Assembly: GCA_938014335.1 (NCBI GenBank)
Contig: CALLRP010000053.1
Location: 1-56,000 of the forward strand
Source: an uncultured bacterium
Lineage (GTDB): Bacteria > Hydrogenedentota > Hydrogenedentia > Hydrogenedentales > Hydrogenedentaceae
Length of the DNA stretch: 56,000 nt
Reading direction: 5' to 3'
This document shows, piece by piece, positions 26,250-36,935 of the stretch. Numbering within the stretch: the stretch's first letter is position 1; each line of letters starts with the position of its first letter. Made by a program: the position numbers and the translations under genes. Under the pieces are notes generated by a model. It worked only from the letters and a program-made list of their open reading frames with translations. It searched no databases and was not told the origin of the DNA.

Positions 26250-27503
26250 TCATGTAGAATTTTTTGACTCTTCCTGCTTATATTCCATACGCATGAGGGT
26301 AATATGTGTAGGTTTTCCATCGAGAATAGTTATTCGAAAAGGTCCTGCGGTAAGCACTTCTCCTTTTTGAGGTATCCGTTGAACCGTTTTTATTAACCAG
26401 CCTCCAATTGTCTCGACTTCTTCATCAAACAAATCAATACCTGTCATATCCCGAAATTCTTCAAGGGATGTCCGAGCACGAACTATATAATCATTAGGTC
26501 CCATCTGACGGACGGGCAGTTCTTCCTGATCATGCTCATCACGAATTTCCCCAAAGATTTCTTCCAAAATATCCTCATTGGTAATGAGACCGGCTGTGCC
26601 TCCATACTCATCAACGACAATTGCCATCGCCTGATGCTGTTGCCTCATCTGCTTCAGAATTTCATCCAATGGTGTAGCATCCGTAATAAATAATACGGGA
26701 CGAATAAATCTTTTTATATCTTGATTTTCCCTCTCTCTATCTTTAATCAAGTCAAACGCTTTAATAATACCTATGATATGGTCTATATTTTCTTCATACA
26801 CAGGTATACGCGTATAACGATTTTCTCGGAATACTTGTATAACCTCATCTCGTGTTGCATCACTGGGAACAGCACAAATATCTATACGCGGAACCATAAT
26901 TTCTTTGGCTACTTTTTGTTGTAGGTCAAAAACAGAATGGATTAAATCGCGTTCTTCTTCATGAATACCCCCATGTTCTGTCCCCTGTTCTACTAATCTT
27001 TTCATATCTTCCGGAGAACGCATGAGCGACTTGAGAGAAATAAACCAATGGTTTGAACCTAATGTCTTTGAATAAAACCAAGCAATCGGTATAGAAAGGG
27101 GTTTGAATAGAAAATCAAAGATAACAATCAAAGGCACAAAAAAATGACACAGTTCATTGGAATGAACCCGAAAGATGGTTTTGGGCAGAATTTCACCAAA
27201 ATATAACACCATAGCCGTTGCTATCAATAGAGAAAGTATGGGCTCATCTACTAATTCTGTTAATGCAATAGATGCAATAACAATAGAAAAATTTGTGCCT
27301 AATAGTAATACGATAAGTAACTGGTCTGGTTTACTTAAGTAGTTAAGTAGTATACGTGCCCTTCTGGATTGTGATTTCTCAGCAAGATTCTTAATTCGTA
27401 TGGGATTTAATGAAATAAATCCTGTTTCATACCCAGCAAAGAAAGCAGCAAAAAAAACTCCCCCAATAAATACAAATAGTAATATCAACGGGGAAGACAT
27501 CAT
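26250..27503 (-). CDS. CNNM/HlyC-CorC family transporter-like protein (second copy)
   Basis: 417 residues. Three to four transmembrane helices form the DUF21/CNNM domain (about 1-175), followed by a CBS pair (about 200-320; MVPRIDICAVPSDATRDEV and VDEYGGTAGLITNEDI) and a CorC_HlyC domain (about 335-405). Proteins of this architecture are linked to Mg2+/Co2+ efflux and are often mislabelled hemolysins. The ATG overlaps the preceding paralogue stop by 4 bases. The two proteins share the same layout, suggesting a heteromer or a duplicated transporter. Confidence 0.88.
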   Translation of the reverse strand: MMSSPLILLFVFIGGVFFAAFFAGYETGFISLNPIRIKNLAEKSQSRRARILLNYLSKPDQLLIVLLLGTNFSIVIASIALTELVDEPILSLLIATAMVLYFGEILPKTIFRVHSNELCHFFVPLIVIFDFLFKPLSIPIAWFYSKTLGSNHWFISLKSLMRSPEDMKRLVEQGTEHGGIHEEERDLIHSVFDLQQKVAKEIMVPRIDICAVPSDATRDEVIQVFRENRYTRIPVYEENIDHIIGIIKAFDLIKDRERENQDIKRFIRPVLFITDATPLDEILKQMRQQHQAMAIVVDEYGGTAGLITNEDILEEIFGEIRDEHDQEELPVRQMGPNDYIVRARTSLEEFRDMTGIDLFDEEVETIGGWLIKTVQRIPQKGEVLTAGPFRITILDGKPTHITLMRMEYKQEESKNST

Positions 27504-29014
27504 TGCTCTTCTCCTTTGTCCCCATCAAAAACACTATCTTCTTTTTTTTCTATTTTTAGTCTTACTTTTGCGATTCGTTTTCCGTCCATCTTTTCAACAG
27601 TAAATTGCAAGTGTCCTACTATGACGGTATCTCCCTGGCTCATTAGATTTTCATGCTGTTTTAATAAATATCCTGCTACTGTTGTATGTTCAGGGTCATC
27701 TAATGAAAAGTGAATCAATTCTTCTAATTCAGGAATGGGCATCCTCCCATCTAACAGATATTCATCCTCTCCTACTTGTGTAAAAAGGATTTCTTCTTCA
27801 TTCTCATCGTCTGATATTTCTCCTACAATAGCACTTAATGCATCATGCAAAGTTACCAGACCCGCAGTCCCTCCATATTCATCCACAACAATAGCAAGGT
27901 GTATGTTTAATTTCTGTGCGGTCTTTATAGACTCGGATATAGCCATTGTTTCGGGAATAAAATGGGCTTTTCTACCTATCGGCTTGACCGGTTGTTTCCA
28001 TAATTTTTTCTCAATATAATCTAATAAATCTTTTGCATATAAGATACCTACAATACGGTCTAAATTTTCATGATAAATTGGCATGCGTGAATATTCATGT
28101 TCACAAAATATTTCCCAGGCTTCTTTAACTGTCGCATCGTCGGGAATAGCAACAATCTCTGTTCTTGGAACAAGTATCCTTTTTACAGGTTCATCACGAA
28201 ATTCCAAAATTCCGCGTATCATTTTCCGTTCGTCTTCTGCGATAACATCTGATAGTCCTTCCTCTCGAACGAGAAGTTTCAATTCATCATCCGTTACCCA
28301 GGGGGAAGGAGGTATAGAACTAAATCGAGTTATCCGAAAAGTAAATCCAATTGAAGCAAGGAGTAATTTACGAATGGGTGAGAATAAAGCATGAATAATG
28401 TAAATCAAAAAAACCACAGAACGTGCATAACTTTCTACATAACGAGAAGCTAACAACTTAGGAGTTACCTCTCCCCCAAAGATAAGTATAAATGTAGAAA
28501 CAAGCCCTGCAATTAGATATGAAATGAATGGAGAAGCAATAGATTCAGGCAAAAAAGACTTAATCACATATTTTTCTAACCTACTTCCAAAAGCGATACT
28601 TAATCCAATATTTACGATGGCATTCCCCATTAAAATGGAAGTTAATAAATCAGGAGGGGAGGTCATCAATTGTGCAATCAATCTATCACGGAAATATTGA
28701 CTTTTTTGCATGGCTTTTAGTTGAGTCCCACGGATAGCAAAAAAAGCCGTTTCGGTTGCAGAAAAAAAAGCAGAGGCACACAACAAACATAAAGAAAGGA
28801 TTAAAATATTTACAGGGAAATAATCTACCAATTTTTCCGGAAAGTCTATCTGAACTGCATAACTTATTTTGTGGAATATCAATATCAATAAAGAAATTAC
28901 TACGAAGAGAAATAATAACAAATATGAAAAGTATCGAATCCCCCGAATAGTTTTTATATTAAATGTTCTTTTAATATCTCTATATTTTGTTTTTTTTCTT
29001 TTATCAGTATCCAT
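27500..29014 (-). CDS. CNNM/HlyC-CorC family transporter-like protein (first copy)
   Basis: 504 residues, longer than its downstream paralogue because of an N-terminal extension of about 60 residues with an additional membrane helix (about 28-48). The CNNM domain (about 68-250), CBS pair (ILVPRTEIVAIPDDATVKEA and IVVDEYGGTAGLVTLHDAL) and CorC_HlyC domain (about 415-490) follow. It sits after ybeY, the gene order phoH-pgpH-ybeY-corC-type seen in many bacteria. Transport of Mg2+ or related cations is inferred from the family. Confidence 0.88.
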   Translation of the reverse strand: MDTDKRKKTKYRDIKRTFNIKTIRGIRYFSYLLLFLFVVISLLILIFHKISYAVQIDFPEKLVDYFPVNILILSLCLLCASAFFSATETAFFAIRGTQLKAMQKSQYFRDRLIAQLMTSPPDLLTSILMGNAIVNIGLSIAFGSRLEKYVIKSFLPESIASPFISYLIAGLVSTFILIFGGEVTPKLLASRYVESYARSVVFLIYIIHALFSPIRKLLLASIGFTFRITRFSSIPPSPWVTDDELKLLVREEGLSDVIAEDERKMIRGILEFRDEPVKRILVPRTEIVAIPDDATVKEAWEIFCEHEYSRMPIYHENLDRIVGILYAKDLLDYIEKKLWKQPVKPIGRKAHFIPETMAISESIKTAQKLNIHLAIVVDEYGGTAGLVTLHDALSAIVGEISDDENEEEILFTQVGEDEYLLDGRMPIPELEELIHFSLDDPEHTTVAGYLLKQHENLMSQGDTVIVGHLQFTVEKMDGKRIAKVRLKIEKKEDSVFDGDKGEEQ

Positions 29015-29029
29015 CTTAATTTATTATAA

Positions 29030-29521
29030 CTACTTTTCCCTTCTCTTTTCTATATCTTTCGAGTATTTAATCCATGCGGACTCAAGGTCAATATTTAAGT
29101 ATTTAGATTGTTTTTCCATCATCTCTCTGCGTTGTTTAGGCGTATCATGTGTATAACCTAATAAATGTAATAAAGCATGACAGTAAAGTAAATATACCTC
29201 TTGCTTTATCTTTTCAAGATTATTCGGATATTTGTCAAAAACGGTTTCAAGTGAAATTACAATTTCGCCTAAATATTGAATCTCACCTACAGGGAACTCC
29301 GGAGGAACTGAAAAAGAAAGGACATCCGTTGGTTTATTTTTGTTTCGATAAGTTTTATTTAAACTCTTGATAAAATCATTATCGCAAAAGACAAGACTTA
29401 TTTCGTAGTCTTTTTCAGGAAGTCCCTCACTCCTTAGAATCTTCTCCGCCATTTTTTTGAATTTGATAGGACTATATGTTTTTTTAAAAATAGACAGATT
29501 CTCTATATAAACTTGTACCAT
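29030..29521 (-). CDS. ybeY: Endoribonuclease YbeY (rRNA maturation factor)
   Basis: 163 residues. The zinc motif appears as H115-A-L-L-H119-L-L-G-Y-T-H125, close to the canonical HGxLHLxGYDH; the Gly and Asp positions are Ala and Thr. SLNKTYRNKNKPTDVLSFS (53-71) is also diagnostic. YbeY is a metal-dependent RNase needed for 16S rRNA 3'-end maturation and ribosome quality control. It follows pgpH by 4 bases and precedes the CorC/HlyC-type genes. Confidence 0.93.
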   Translation of the reverse strand: MVQVYIENLSIFKKTYSPIKFKKMAEKILRSEGLPEKDYEISLVFCDNDFIKSLNKTYRNKNKPTDVLSFSVPPEFPVGEIQYLGEIVISLETVFDKYPNNLEKIKQEVYLLYCHALLHLLGYTHDTPKQRREMMEKQSKYLNIDLESAWIKYSKDIEKRREK

Positions 29522-29525
29522 TCTT

Positions 29526-32048
29526 CTATTTTCCCGATATTTTTTGACCGTTTGTTTGAGTTTCAGAACTACCCTTAGAGTTATTTTTTTGAACTATGGT
29601 AGAAACATGCTCTTCTTCAATATTTGTATTAGGATAGGAGGGACGGAGATGAAGCAAAGAAGTCAAAACTCGAGAAACTTCTTCAATAATTATATTTAAC
29701 TGTCGAAGTGTTAAATCACATTCATCAAACTGACCGTCATTTGCTCGCTCCGTTACAATTCGGTCTACCATCTGACGGACTCGTTCGGGATTGGGATTTT
29801 TAAGTGAACGAACTGCCGATTCCGCCGCATCACAAATCATAATAATAGCATATTCGGGTTTCTGGGGCTTGGGCCCGGGATAACGATAATCTTGCTCATT
29901 CACATCGCCAAATTTCTGTTGTTCCCGAGCTAACTGGTAGAAATAACTAATACGAAAAGTTCCATGATGTTGGGCTATCGCTTCGATAATTGGCTTGGGC
30001 AAGCGGTATTCCTGTGCTAATTTTATACCTTCTATAACATGGGAAAGAATTATCCGCACACTATTTCTTGGAGAAAGCGTATCATGAACATTAGTACCAT
30101 TTTGATTTTCATAGAAATACTCGGAACGATTCATTTTCCCAATATCATGATAATAAGCACATACACGAGCCAGTAAGCCATTGCCTTCAATTGCATCTGC
30201 CGCCGATTCGGCTAACTGGCCTAAAATAAGGCTATGAGAATAGGTAGCGGGTGCCTGCACTGCTAACTTTTTTAAGATAACATTATTTAGATCTGAATAT
30301 TCCAATAATTGAAAATCCGTAACAATTCCAAACAAGCGTTCAAGAAACGGAAGTATACCCGGCACTAACAGAATACATAGACTTCCATTTATGCCGAGAA
30401 GGAAAAACCTTCGAATAGTTGCTTCACTGATTAATGTATCGGTCGTTAATGTTATAGCAATCAAAGCAAAGGAACCGATAATAATCCCGCTTAACGAAGC
30501 AGAGGTTATATCCCGTCTCTTACGAACACGATAGACAGAAAAAACAGCTCCCATAGTCATAGCAAGATCAAAAACAAGAAGTCGCCAGTCATAACGGAAC
30601 AGAATAGATAATAGTATACATGTAATAAAGGAAAGGAAAGCGGATAATCTCATTTGTACTAAAATAGCAAACAATATACCTACAATCGTCACAGGAACAG
30701 CGAATCCTGTGCTATCAAAGTACTGCATTCCTCGCCCTAAAACGAGTATACCTATTATAAGAAGCAGTGCAAGATACCATATTGTTTCTATGGAAGGTTC
30801 CCCTTTATGTTCCCAGAGGCAAATAGCACGATAAAGACTTACAAAAGCAAGTGTAGCAATTATCAAATGAGCCACGAAAGAAAAAATCCAGCGGGGTGTT
30901 TTGCCTTGACTTTGTTCTAAAAGTTTCAAATAAGTTTTTGCATCAGAGCGGGACTCCAAGGTCCAGCGTTTCCCTCGTTCTTGAATTATCTCCCCTGCTG
31001 CGATTTCTTTCATGATAGGATTAATACCTTCCGCTGTTCGTTCGCGAACAATTTCTGTCGTCACAGGGTCATATTGTAAGGTTTCTGTAACTAAATCCCT
31101 TACTATATAGAAAATGGCTTCGTATATCTTTCTCCAGTCCAATGAGGTTATATTTTGCTTCGTTATTTTTCGAACCTCTTCCTGAATATAAGGTTTTAAT
31201 TTTTCCTCAATGGCTCGATTTACATCCGGAATCGTTTTTAGATCAACCTCTTCGCTTGCCTTTTGCTCAGAAGAGGGATTCCCTTTAACAATGATTATCC
31301 TCAACCCAGCGGTCTGTTGTTCTTGAACAGAAATAACCCCTTCATTTAAAACATAACTAAGGCTCTCTTCAGCGATTTTTTGCATATTGCCCAACAATTC
31401 AAATGAAGGATGTATCGGAGTGAGCATTCCATTGTTAGGAAGAATAGGAGATGATTCATTTGCATTAGAGTTTAATTTATTTTGGATCTCAGACTCTATA
31501 TCTGCTAACAACCATACTACTAATCTATCACTTTCCACTTCTCCATCCCATTGAATAGAAGGATAAACCTCATTAAATTTTTTCTGAACATATGATACAA
31601 TCTGAGATAGTTCCGACAGTTCTACATTTTTCTGCTGCTGAAAATATTCGTTTAAAATTTGATTACGTACTTCTTTTAAGTGTGAAATTCTTTGACGGAG
31701 GTGCTGAATTTGGCTTTGTACTTTCTCTTGGTCAACACGATAATGAGGTGGAACTTTTGTCCTCGCTTGATTTTTTGCTTCTCGAGTTGCTTTTACATCT
31801 TCCGTCTGAAAACTAAAATCTGCACGAAGTTCCTGCTTTGCCACAATCTCTCGGTCAACTTCTTCCGTCGTCAAGGTTTCTTGATTTATATTGGCTGTAA
31901 TAAGAAAAGCCGAAATGATAACAGCACTAACTCCCGTCAAAAAAACACGGATATTGAGGATTCGCTGTTTCTGTAATCCCTTCGTTTCTAAACTTATCTT
32001 ATTCAACGGAAACCCAATTCGTCGTTGGGCTCCGGAATTTTCGCTCAT
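29526..32048 (-). CDS. PgpH-type 7TM-HD phosphodiesterase (c-di-AMP family)
   Basis: 840 residues with the PgpH layout. A membrane helix (about 34-51) leads to a large extracytoplasmic 7TMR-HDED domain (about 60-375), then a bundle of about seven helices (about 385-570) and a cytosolic HD domain (about 595-770). The metal ligands are visible as H605 (YSHSL), H634-D635 (YYHDIGKM), and later His in SHVIEGI and QHHGT. PgpH enzymes hydrolyse cyclic di-AMP. The upstream phoH gene overlaps by 4 bases (ATGA), showing translational coupling. No diadenylate cyclase is in the window. Confidence 0.88.
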   Translation of the reverse strand: MSENSGAQRRIGFPLNKISLETKGLQKQRILNIRVFLTGVSAVIISAFLITANINQETLTTEEVDREIVAKQELRADFSFQTEDVKATREAKNQARTKVPPHYRVDQEKVQSQIQHLRQRISHLKEVRNQILNEYFQQQKNVELSELSQIVSYVQKKFNEVYPSIQWDGEVESDRLVVWLLADIESEIQNKLNSNANESSPILPNNGMLTPIHPSFELLGNMQKIAEESLSYVLNEGVISVQEQQTAGLRIIIVKGNPSSEQKASEEVDLKTIPDVNRAIEEKLKPYIQEEVRKITKQNITSLDWRKIYEAIFYIVRDLVTETLQYDPVTTEIVRERTAEGINPIMKEIAAGEIIQERGKRWTLESRSDAKTYLKLLEQSQGKTPRWIFSFVAHLIIATLAFVSLYRAICLWEHKGEPSIETIWYLALLLIIGILVLGRGMQYFDSTGFAVPVTIVGILFAILVQMRLSAFLSFITCILLSILFRYDWRLLVFDLAMTMGAVFSVYRVRKRRDITSASLSGIIIGSFALIAITLTTDTLISEATIRRFFLLGINGSLCILLVPGILPFLERLFGIVTDFQLLEYSDLNNVILKKLAVQAPATYSHSLILGQLAESAADAIEGNGLLARVCAYYHDIGKMNRSEYFYENQNGTNVHDTLSPRNSVRIILSHVIEGIKLAQEYRLPKPIIEAIAQHHGTFRISYFYQLAREQQKFGDVNEQDYRYPGPKPQKPEYAIIMICDAAESAVRSLKNPNPERVRQMVDRIVTERANDGQFDECDLTLRQLNIIIEEVSRVLTSLLHLRPSYPNTNIEEEHVSTIVQKNNSKGSSETQTNGQKISGK

Positions 32049-33103
32049 AATTTCGGCTCGCTCCGTGTTTCATTCGACTGGGGAGACAGGGTATCTGGAT
32101 TAATCGTCCTCCTATGAGCCTCATATGCATCAATAATTCTTTGAACCAAGGGATGTCTGACTACATCGCGTTTAGTCAGATGAACAATACCTATTCCTGG
32201 AATCCCTTCAAGAATTCGCCGACTCTCCACCAGTCCCGATATTTTTCCCTTTGGCAAATCTATCTGTGTTATATCCCCTGTAATAATAGCACGCGAACCC
32301 TCACCCAATCGAGTTAAAAACATAAGCATCTGGTCACTCGTTGTATTCTGTGCCTCGTCCAGAATTACAAATGCATGATCTAAGGAACGACCTCGCATAA
32401 ATGCTAACGGTGCCACTTCAATACGCTCTTGCTCTATCCATCGTTGAACCCGTTCAAAATCCACCATAGAATACAAGGCATCATAGAGAGGTCGTAAATA
32501 GGGATGGACTTTTTCTTCAATAGCACCCGGCAAATATCCCAAATTTTCACCTGCTTCTACCGCAGGTCGAGTTAAAACCAAACGACGCACCTGTTTGTTT
32601 AGTAATGCAGACACTGCGGATGCCATAGCAAGATAGGTCTTTCCCGTTCCTGCTGGACCTATTACAAAAGTCATTTCACATTTTTGAACCGTTTCCAGAT
32701 ACTCCACCTGCCCTTTTGAACGAGGCTGTATTTTGATTTCAGGTCTCAAGCCCGAAGTAGGAACTTTGGGAAACTGCGATTCAGAAGTCTCTTCTATCAC
32801 AACATTATTTTTCATTTCTGGGTAATCTTCCAATGCAAGGTCAAAATCGGCAGGAGTAGGGGTATATCCTTTGCGAACAGCAAAAAGAAGATGATGAAGG
32901 ATATCGCTCACTTTACGGGCTTCTTCATACTCACCGATTAAGAGAACTTTTCCGCCGCGGTCAATCACTTGAACTCGTGTTTGGTCACAAACCCGTTTGC
33001 GAATTTCACCATTCACTCCTAACAATTTAATTAATTCATCATGATTATGGATAACGATTTCATGCGTTGAAACCGTTTCTCTCTTCAAACGATATTTACT
33101 CAT
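32045..33103 (-). CDS. PhoH family ATPase
   Basis: 352 residues from the ATG at 33103. A TTG at 33109 directly follows an in-frame stop and is the only alternative; GGAGG at 33126-33130 is 16 bases before the TTG and 22 before the ATG, so the true start is uncertain by two codons. An N-terminal KH-like region is followed by the ATPase domain with Walker A FVIGPAGTGKTYLAMA (about 146-161) and Walker B FVILDEAQNTT. PhoH/YbeZ proteins are RNA-linked ATPases that cooperate with YbeY, which is encoded two genes downstream. Start of the phoH-pgpH-ybeY operon. Confidence 0.93.
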   Translation of the reverse strand: MSKYRLKRETVSTHEIVIHNHDELIKLLGVNGEIRKRVCDQTRVQVIDRGGKVLLIGEYEEARKVSDILHHLLFAVRKGYTPTPADFDLALEDYPEMKNNVVIEETSESQFPKVPTSGLRPEIKIQPRSKGQVEYLETVQKCEMTFVIGPAGTGKTYLAMASAVSALLNKQVRRLVLTRPAVEAGENLGYLPGAIEEKVHPYLRPLYDALYSMVDFERVQRWIEQERIEVAPLAFMRGRSLDHAFVILDEAQNTTSDQMLMFLTRLGEGSRAIITGDITQIDLPKGKISGLVESRRILEGIPGIGIVHLTKRDVVRHPLVQRIIDAYEAHRRTINPDTLSPQSNETRSEPKL

Positions 33104-33134
33104 GCCCAATTATTTTAATGAAAAACCTCCTTTG

Positions 33135-33431
33135 TTATTGTTCTTCCAGCCTTAAAACCTTCTCGCCAGGATATACCCAGCCTTTATTTTTACGCACCGA
33201 TTCTTCCTGTTTTAACTGGTCTGCTTTGAGCCGTTCTATTTCCTTTTCTAATAAACTTTTTTGAACCACTAAATTGCGGATTTGTTGAACTAATTCCTGA
33301 AACTGAATTTCTGCTTTTTTAACTTCCTGATATCGGTTTGAAATATCCCGATACTTGAAATAACCATAAGCGAAACCACATGCCAAAAACACTATTAGTG
33401 TAAAACGCAATATCTGCTTCAATCTTTGCAT
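33135..33431 (-). CDS. FtsB/DivIC-type septum formation initiator
   Basis: 98 residues. One transmembrane helix (about 8-24, LRFTLIVFLACGFAYGYFKY) is followed by a coiled coil (about 28-76) and the WVYPGEKVLRL tail typical of FtsB/DivIC. These proteins join FtsL and FtsQ in the division complex. It lies downstream of enolase, the usual eno-ftsB order. A TATAAT at 33471-33476 (minus strand) in the 103-base gap may give it a separate promoter. It ends 25 bases before phoH. Confidence 0.85.
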   Translation of the reverse strand: MQRLKQILRFTLIVFLACGFAYGYFKYRDISNRYQEVKKAEIQFQELVQQIRNLVVQKSLLEKEIERLKADQLKQEESVRKNKGWVYPGEKVLRLEEQ

Positions 33432-33534
33432 TTATTTGCGTCAAATGCTCCTTTTTTATCCATTTCTTATATTATACACCTTTTGCGTATTATGTGCTAA
33501 AAAATTATACATAAAAATGTAAATATATACGAAT

Positions 33535-34851
<1,317 letters not shown>

Positions 34852-34856
34852 TTAAA

Positions 34857-35639
34857 TTATAATTTCCATGGTTTAATAAGATGTTCCCAATTTCGGTTGA
34901 GGAATTCATCTTCATAATCTCTAAAAATTTGATAATCTTCTAACTTATCCCCTGAGGTCCGAAGTGCCTCATATTTTCGGGATAAAATCTCATAGGCACA
35001 GGTCAAAAAAATAGACGGTATCACCATACCTATGAAGAAAAAGAACAAAGGAAATATATTTAATAAATATAAGATAGTATAGCAAAAAAATACCTGAAAA
35101 CTAAAATACGGATTAGCAAAAAGTAAAATATATCCCCAATAAACATATTTCCAGAAGGACATCTTTTTAAATGATAATGATGGAATAATCCAGAGCAAGG
35201 CTATAACAGTAAATATTCCCAGCCAGACAAAAAAGCCTGTTAAAATATAATTTGCATATAAAGAATTAAAAAATTTTTTACTTACATAAAACCAAATATT
35301 AAGAATTAAAATGAAAGACAATAATAAAAATAAAACTCCTACAGGGATACTCTTACAAACTACAATTTTCAAAGCATAAAACAGTCGTTCCTTTAAGCCC
35401 TCTCTCCTTTCAAGAATAGCACTCGTGAATGCAGAAACAAAAACATTTGTGACAAAAAAATATAAACCCATCATATAACAAATAAATATATAGAATAAAG
35501 GAGATAACTTCCCCCAATTAGAAAACAAAAATAAAGTCAAAAAAATCATCGGACCCATCAAACACAAATTAAATATAAAATATGTCCCCATATAGTCATA
35601 CCAGACCCAAAAGCTCATCTTAACAACACGCTTTAACAC
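34857..35639 (-). CDS. Unknown multi-pass membrane protein
   Basis: 260 residues with about five or six hydrophobic helices (about 20-40, 48-70, 93-116, 130-152, 166-180, 185-215) and a soluble C-terminal tail ending in EHLIKPWKL. The N-terminal KR..FW..YDY.G pattern loosely recalls DUF624/YesL-like proteins, but I do not assign it. The start used is GTG at 35639; an ATG at 35618 is the alternative, and neither has a good ribosome binding site. It lies between a foldase gene and eno, in the same direction. Confidence 0.6.
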   Translation of the reverse strand: MLKRVVKMSFWVWYDYMGTYFIFNLCLMGPMIFLTLFLFSNWGKLSPLFYIFICYMMGLYFFVTNVFVSAFTSAILERREGLKERLFYALKIVVCKSIPVGVLFLLLSFILILNIWFYVSKKFFNSLYANYILTGFFVWLGIFTVIALLWIIPSLSFKKMSFWKYVYWGYILLFANPYFSFQVFFCYTILYLLNIFPLFFFFIGMVIPSIFLTCAYEILSRKYEALRTSGDKLEDYQIFRDYEDEFLNRNWEHLIKPWKL

Positions 35640-35671
35640 GCTCTTTCAACTTTCAAAAATGCTATAATGAA

Positions 35672-36622
35672 TTATAAAAATATACGGATACGAGCGGTTT
35701 TTTTGAGTTCATTGAGCCATTTTTGATAGCGTTCGTTGATGTATTGCTCTTTAAGTTTAGGTTCGATAATGATACGAGCCTGTTCGTATGACAGTTTTCC
35801 ACTTTCTTCTTTTTCTTCTACTTTAAGGATATGGAAACCCCATTCGGTTTCTATAGGGGTACTTATCTCACCTACGGAAAGTTTTTCTATAGCCTCCTCC
35901 AATTCGGGGACTAAATCTCCTTTGGAGACCCATCCTATAAGTCCAGCGCGGTCTGCCTCGGGACCCTGTGATTCATTTTCCGCTACGGAACCAAAATCGG
36001 CACCTTGTTGTAGTCGGTCGAATATTTCCATTATGCGTTCTCTTACTTTTGTCCGTTCATCGGCTTCCTTGGGAGCAGGAAGAAAAATTCGGCGGACTTT
36101 TGTTCGTTGAGGATTTTGGAATTCTTCAATATGCTCGTTGTAATATTTTGAAATATCCGGTTCGGAAACCGTTATTTCCTTCTCAAATTCTTTCCTTTTT
36201 TTCATGGCATAGGACAGTGCGATGATTTGTTGCTTAATTCGTTCACGAAATTCGCTCATCATTTCTCCACTTTCTTCCAGAAGTTTATTAAATTCTTCAG
36301 GAGAACCGTAGCGTTTTTTTATTTTATTAACACGGTCATCGATTTCTTTTTCATCTACTTGTAAACCTTCATTAATCGCTTTACGATAAAGGAGTAATCG
36401 TTCAATATAACGGTCTAATGCCTTCTGCAAGGCTTGTTCCATTTCTTGCTGGATTTGCTGGGCAGAAGCCCCTTGTGATTTTAGATCCGCAAGGAAAGGC
36501 GCCACTTCTTCTCGCAGATCACTCATAAGAATAGGTTCATTATCAACCGTCGCAACTATTCCATCTAATAGAGCACTCGAAACGGTGAAAATTACTCCTA
36601 CTAACAAAAAAGTTCCACACAT
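35672..36622 (-). CDS. SurA/PpiC-type periplasmic peptidyl-prolyl isomerase
   Basis: 316 residues from the ATG at 36622, chosen because AGAGGAG lies six bases upstream and the protein then begins with a signal peptide (MCGTFLLVGVIFTVSSALLDG). A longer reading from 36709 would overlap a small upstream ORF. The N-terminal chaperone region (IVATVDNEPILMSDLREEV and RYIERLLLYRKAINEG) resembles SurA. One parvulin domain follows (about 183-285) with GADFGSVAENESQGPEADRAGLIGWVSKGDLVPEL and ETEWGFHILKVEE. It likely helps fold outer-membrane or secreted proteins. Confidence 0.9.
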   Translation of the reverse strand: MCGTFLLVGVIFTVSSALLDGIVATVDNEPILMSDLREEVAPFLADLKSQGASAQQIQQEMEQALQKALDRYIERLLLYRKAINEGLQVDEKEIDDRVNKIKKRYGSPEEFNKLLEESGEMMSEFRERIKQQIIALSYAMKKRKEFEKEITVSEPDISKYYNEHIEEFQNPQRTKVRRIFLPAPKEADERTKVRERIMEIFDRLQQGADFGSVAENESQGPEADRAGLIGWVSKGDLVPELEEAIEKLSVGEISTPIETEWGFHILKVEEKEESGKLSYEQARIIIEPKLKEQYINERYQKWLNELKKTARIRIFL

Positions 36623-36659
36623 ACAATTCTCCTCTATTTTAGATATGATTATTTTATTT

Positions 36660-36818
36660 TTAATTTCCTGCTGATTCTGTATTTGTACCCTTGAGCAAGC
36701 CGATAGCATTAAGTAGTGCTATGATAGCCTGAATAATCACAGTAATACTACCCAAACCGGAGTTAAGTCCCCAGTCTAATGCTTTTACATCTGCTGAAAT
36801 AGGTTTAATATGTCTCAT
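36660..36818 (-). CDS. Small hypothetical protein (52 residues) upstream of the foldase gene
   Basis: ATG at 36818, TAA ending at 36660, with an AAAAGGATATTGAA ribosome binding site. The product begins MRHIKPISADVKALDW, then has a Gly/Ser-rich turn and a hydrophobic helix (about 24-43, ending in NAIGLLKG) and a polar tail (TNTESAGN). One membrane-associated helix is likely, and no family is recognised. It sits 22 bases after the rpoBC terminator hairpin and ends 37 bases before the foldase ATG. A TATAAT at 36883-36888 may transcribe it. Coding status is inferred from start site, ribosome binding site and helix pattern. Confidence 0.5.
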   Translation of the reverse strand: MRHIKPISADVKALDWGLNSGLGSITVIIQAIIALLNAIGLLKGTNTESAGN

Positions 36819-36840
36819 TTCAATATCCTTTTATGTTGAT

Positions 36841-36885
36841 TTTAATAAAATAGGGAAGATAAACATTTCATTTATCTTCCCTATT
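36841..36885 (-). terminator. Strong intrinsic terminator of rpoBC
   Basis: AATAGGGAAGATAAA (36849-36863) and its perfect 15-base complement (36871-36885) form a hairpin with a 7-base loop. On the minus strand it is followed by TTTTATTAAA. It is placed 50 bases after the rpoC stop. Confidence 0.75.
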
Positions 36886-36888
36886 ATA
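36883..36888 (-). promoter_or_regulatory. Possible -10 element at the terminator edge
   Basis: A perfect TATAAT on the minus strand abuts the upstream arm of the rpoBC terminator. If active, its transcript would begin within the hairpin and carry it as a 5' leader for the 52-residue ORF. The -35 region (TTAGAA-like, 18 bases upstream) is poor. Confidence 0.3.
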
Positions 36889-36935
36889 CTATTTTGATTA
36901 ACTTTTTTCTAATAATTTAAACCTTCTGAAAATCG

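Noticed and set aside
26250..29014. Hemolysin genes
   Set aside because: The CNNM-CBS-CorC architecture fits a cation transport family; the old hemolysin label is not supported by the sequence.
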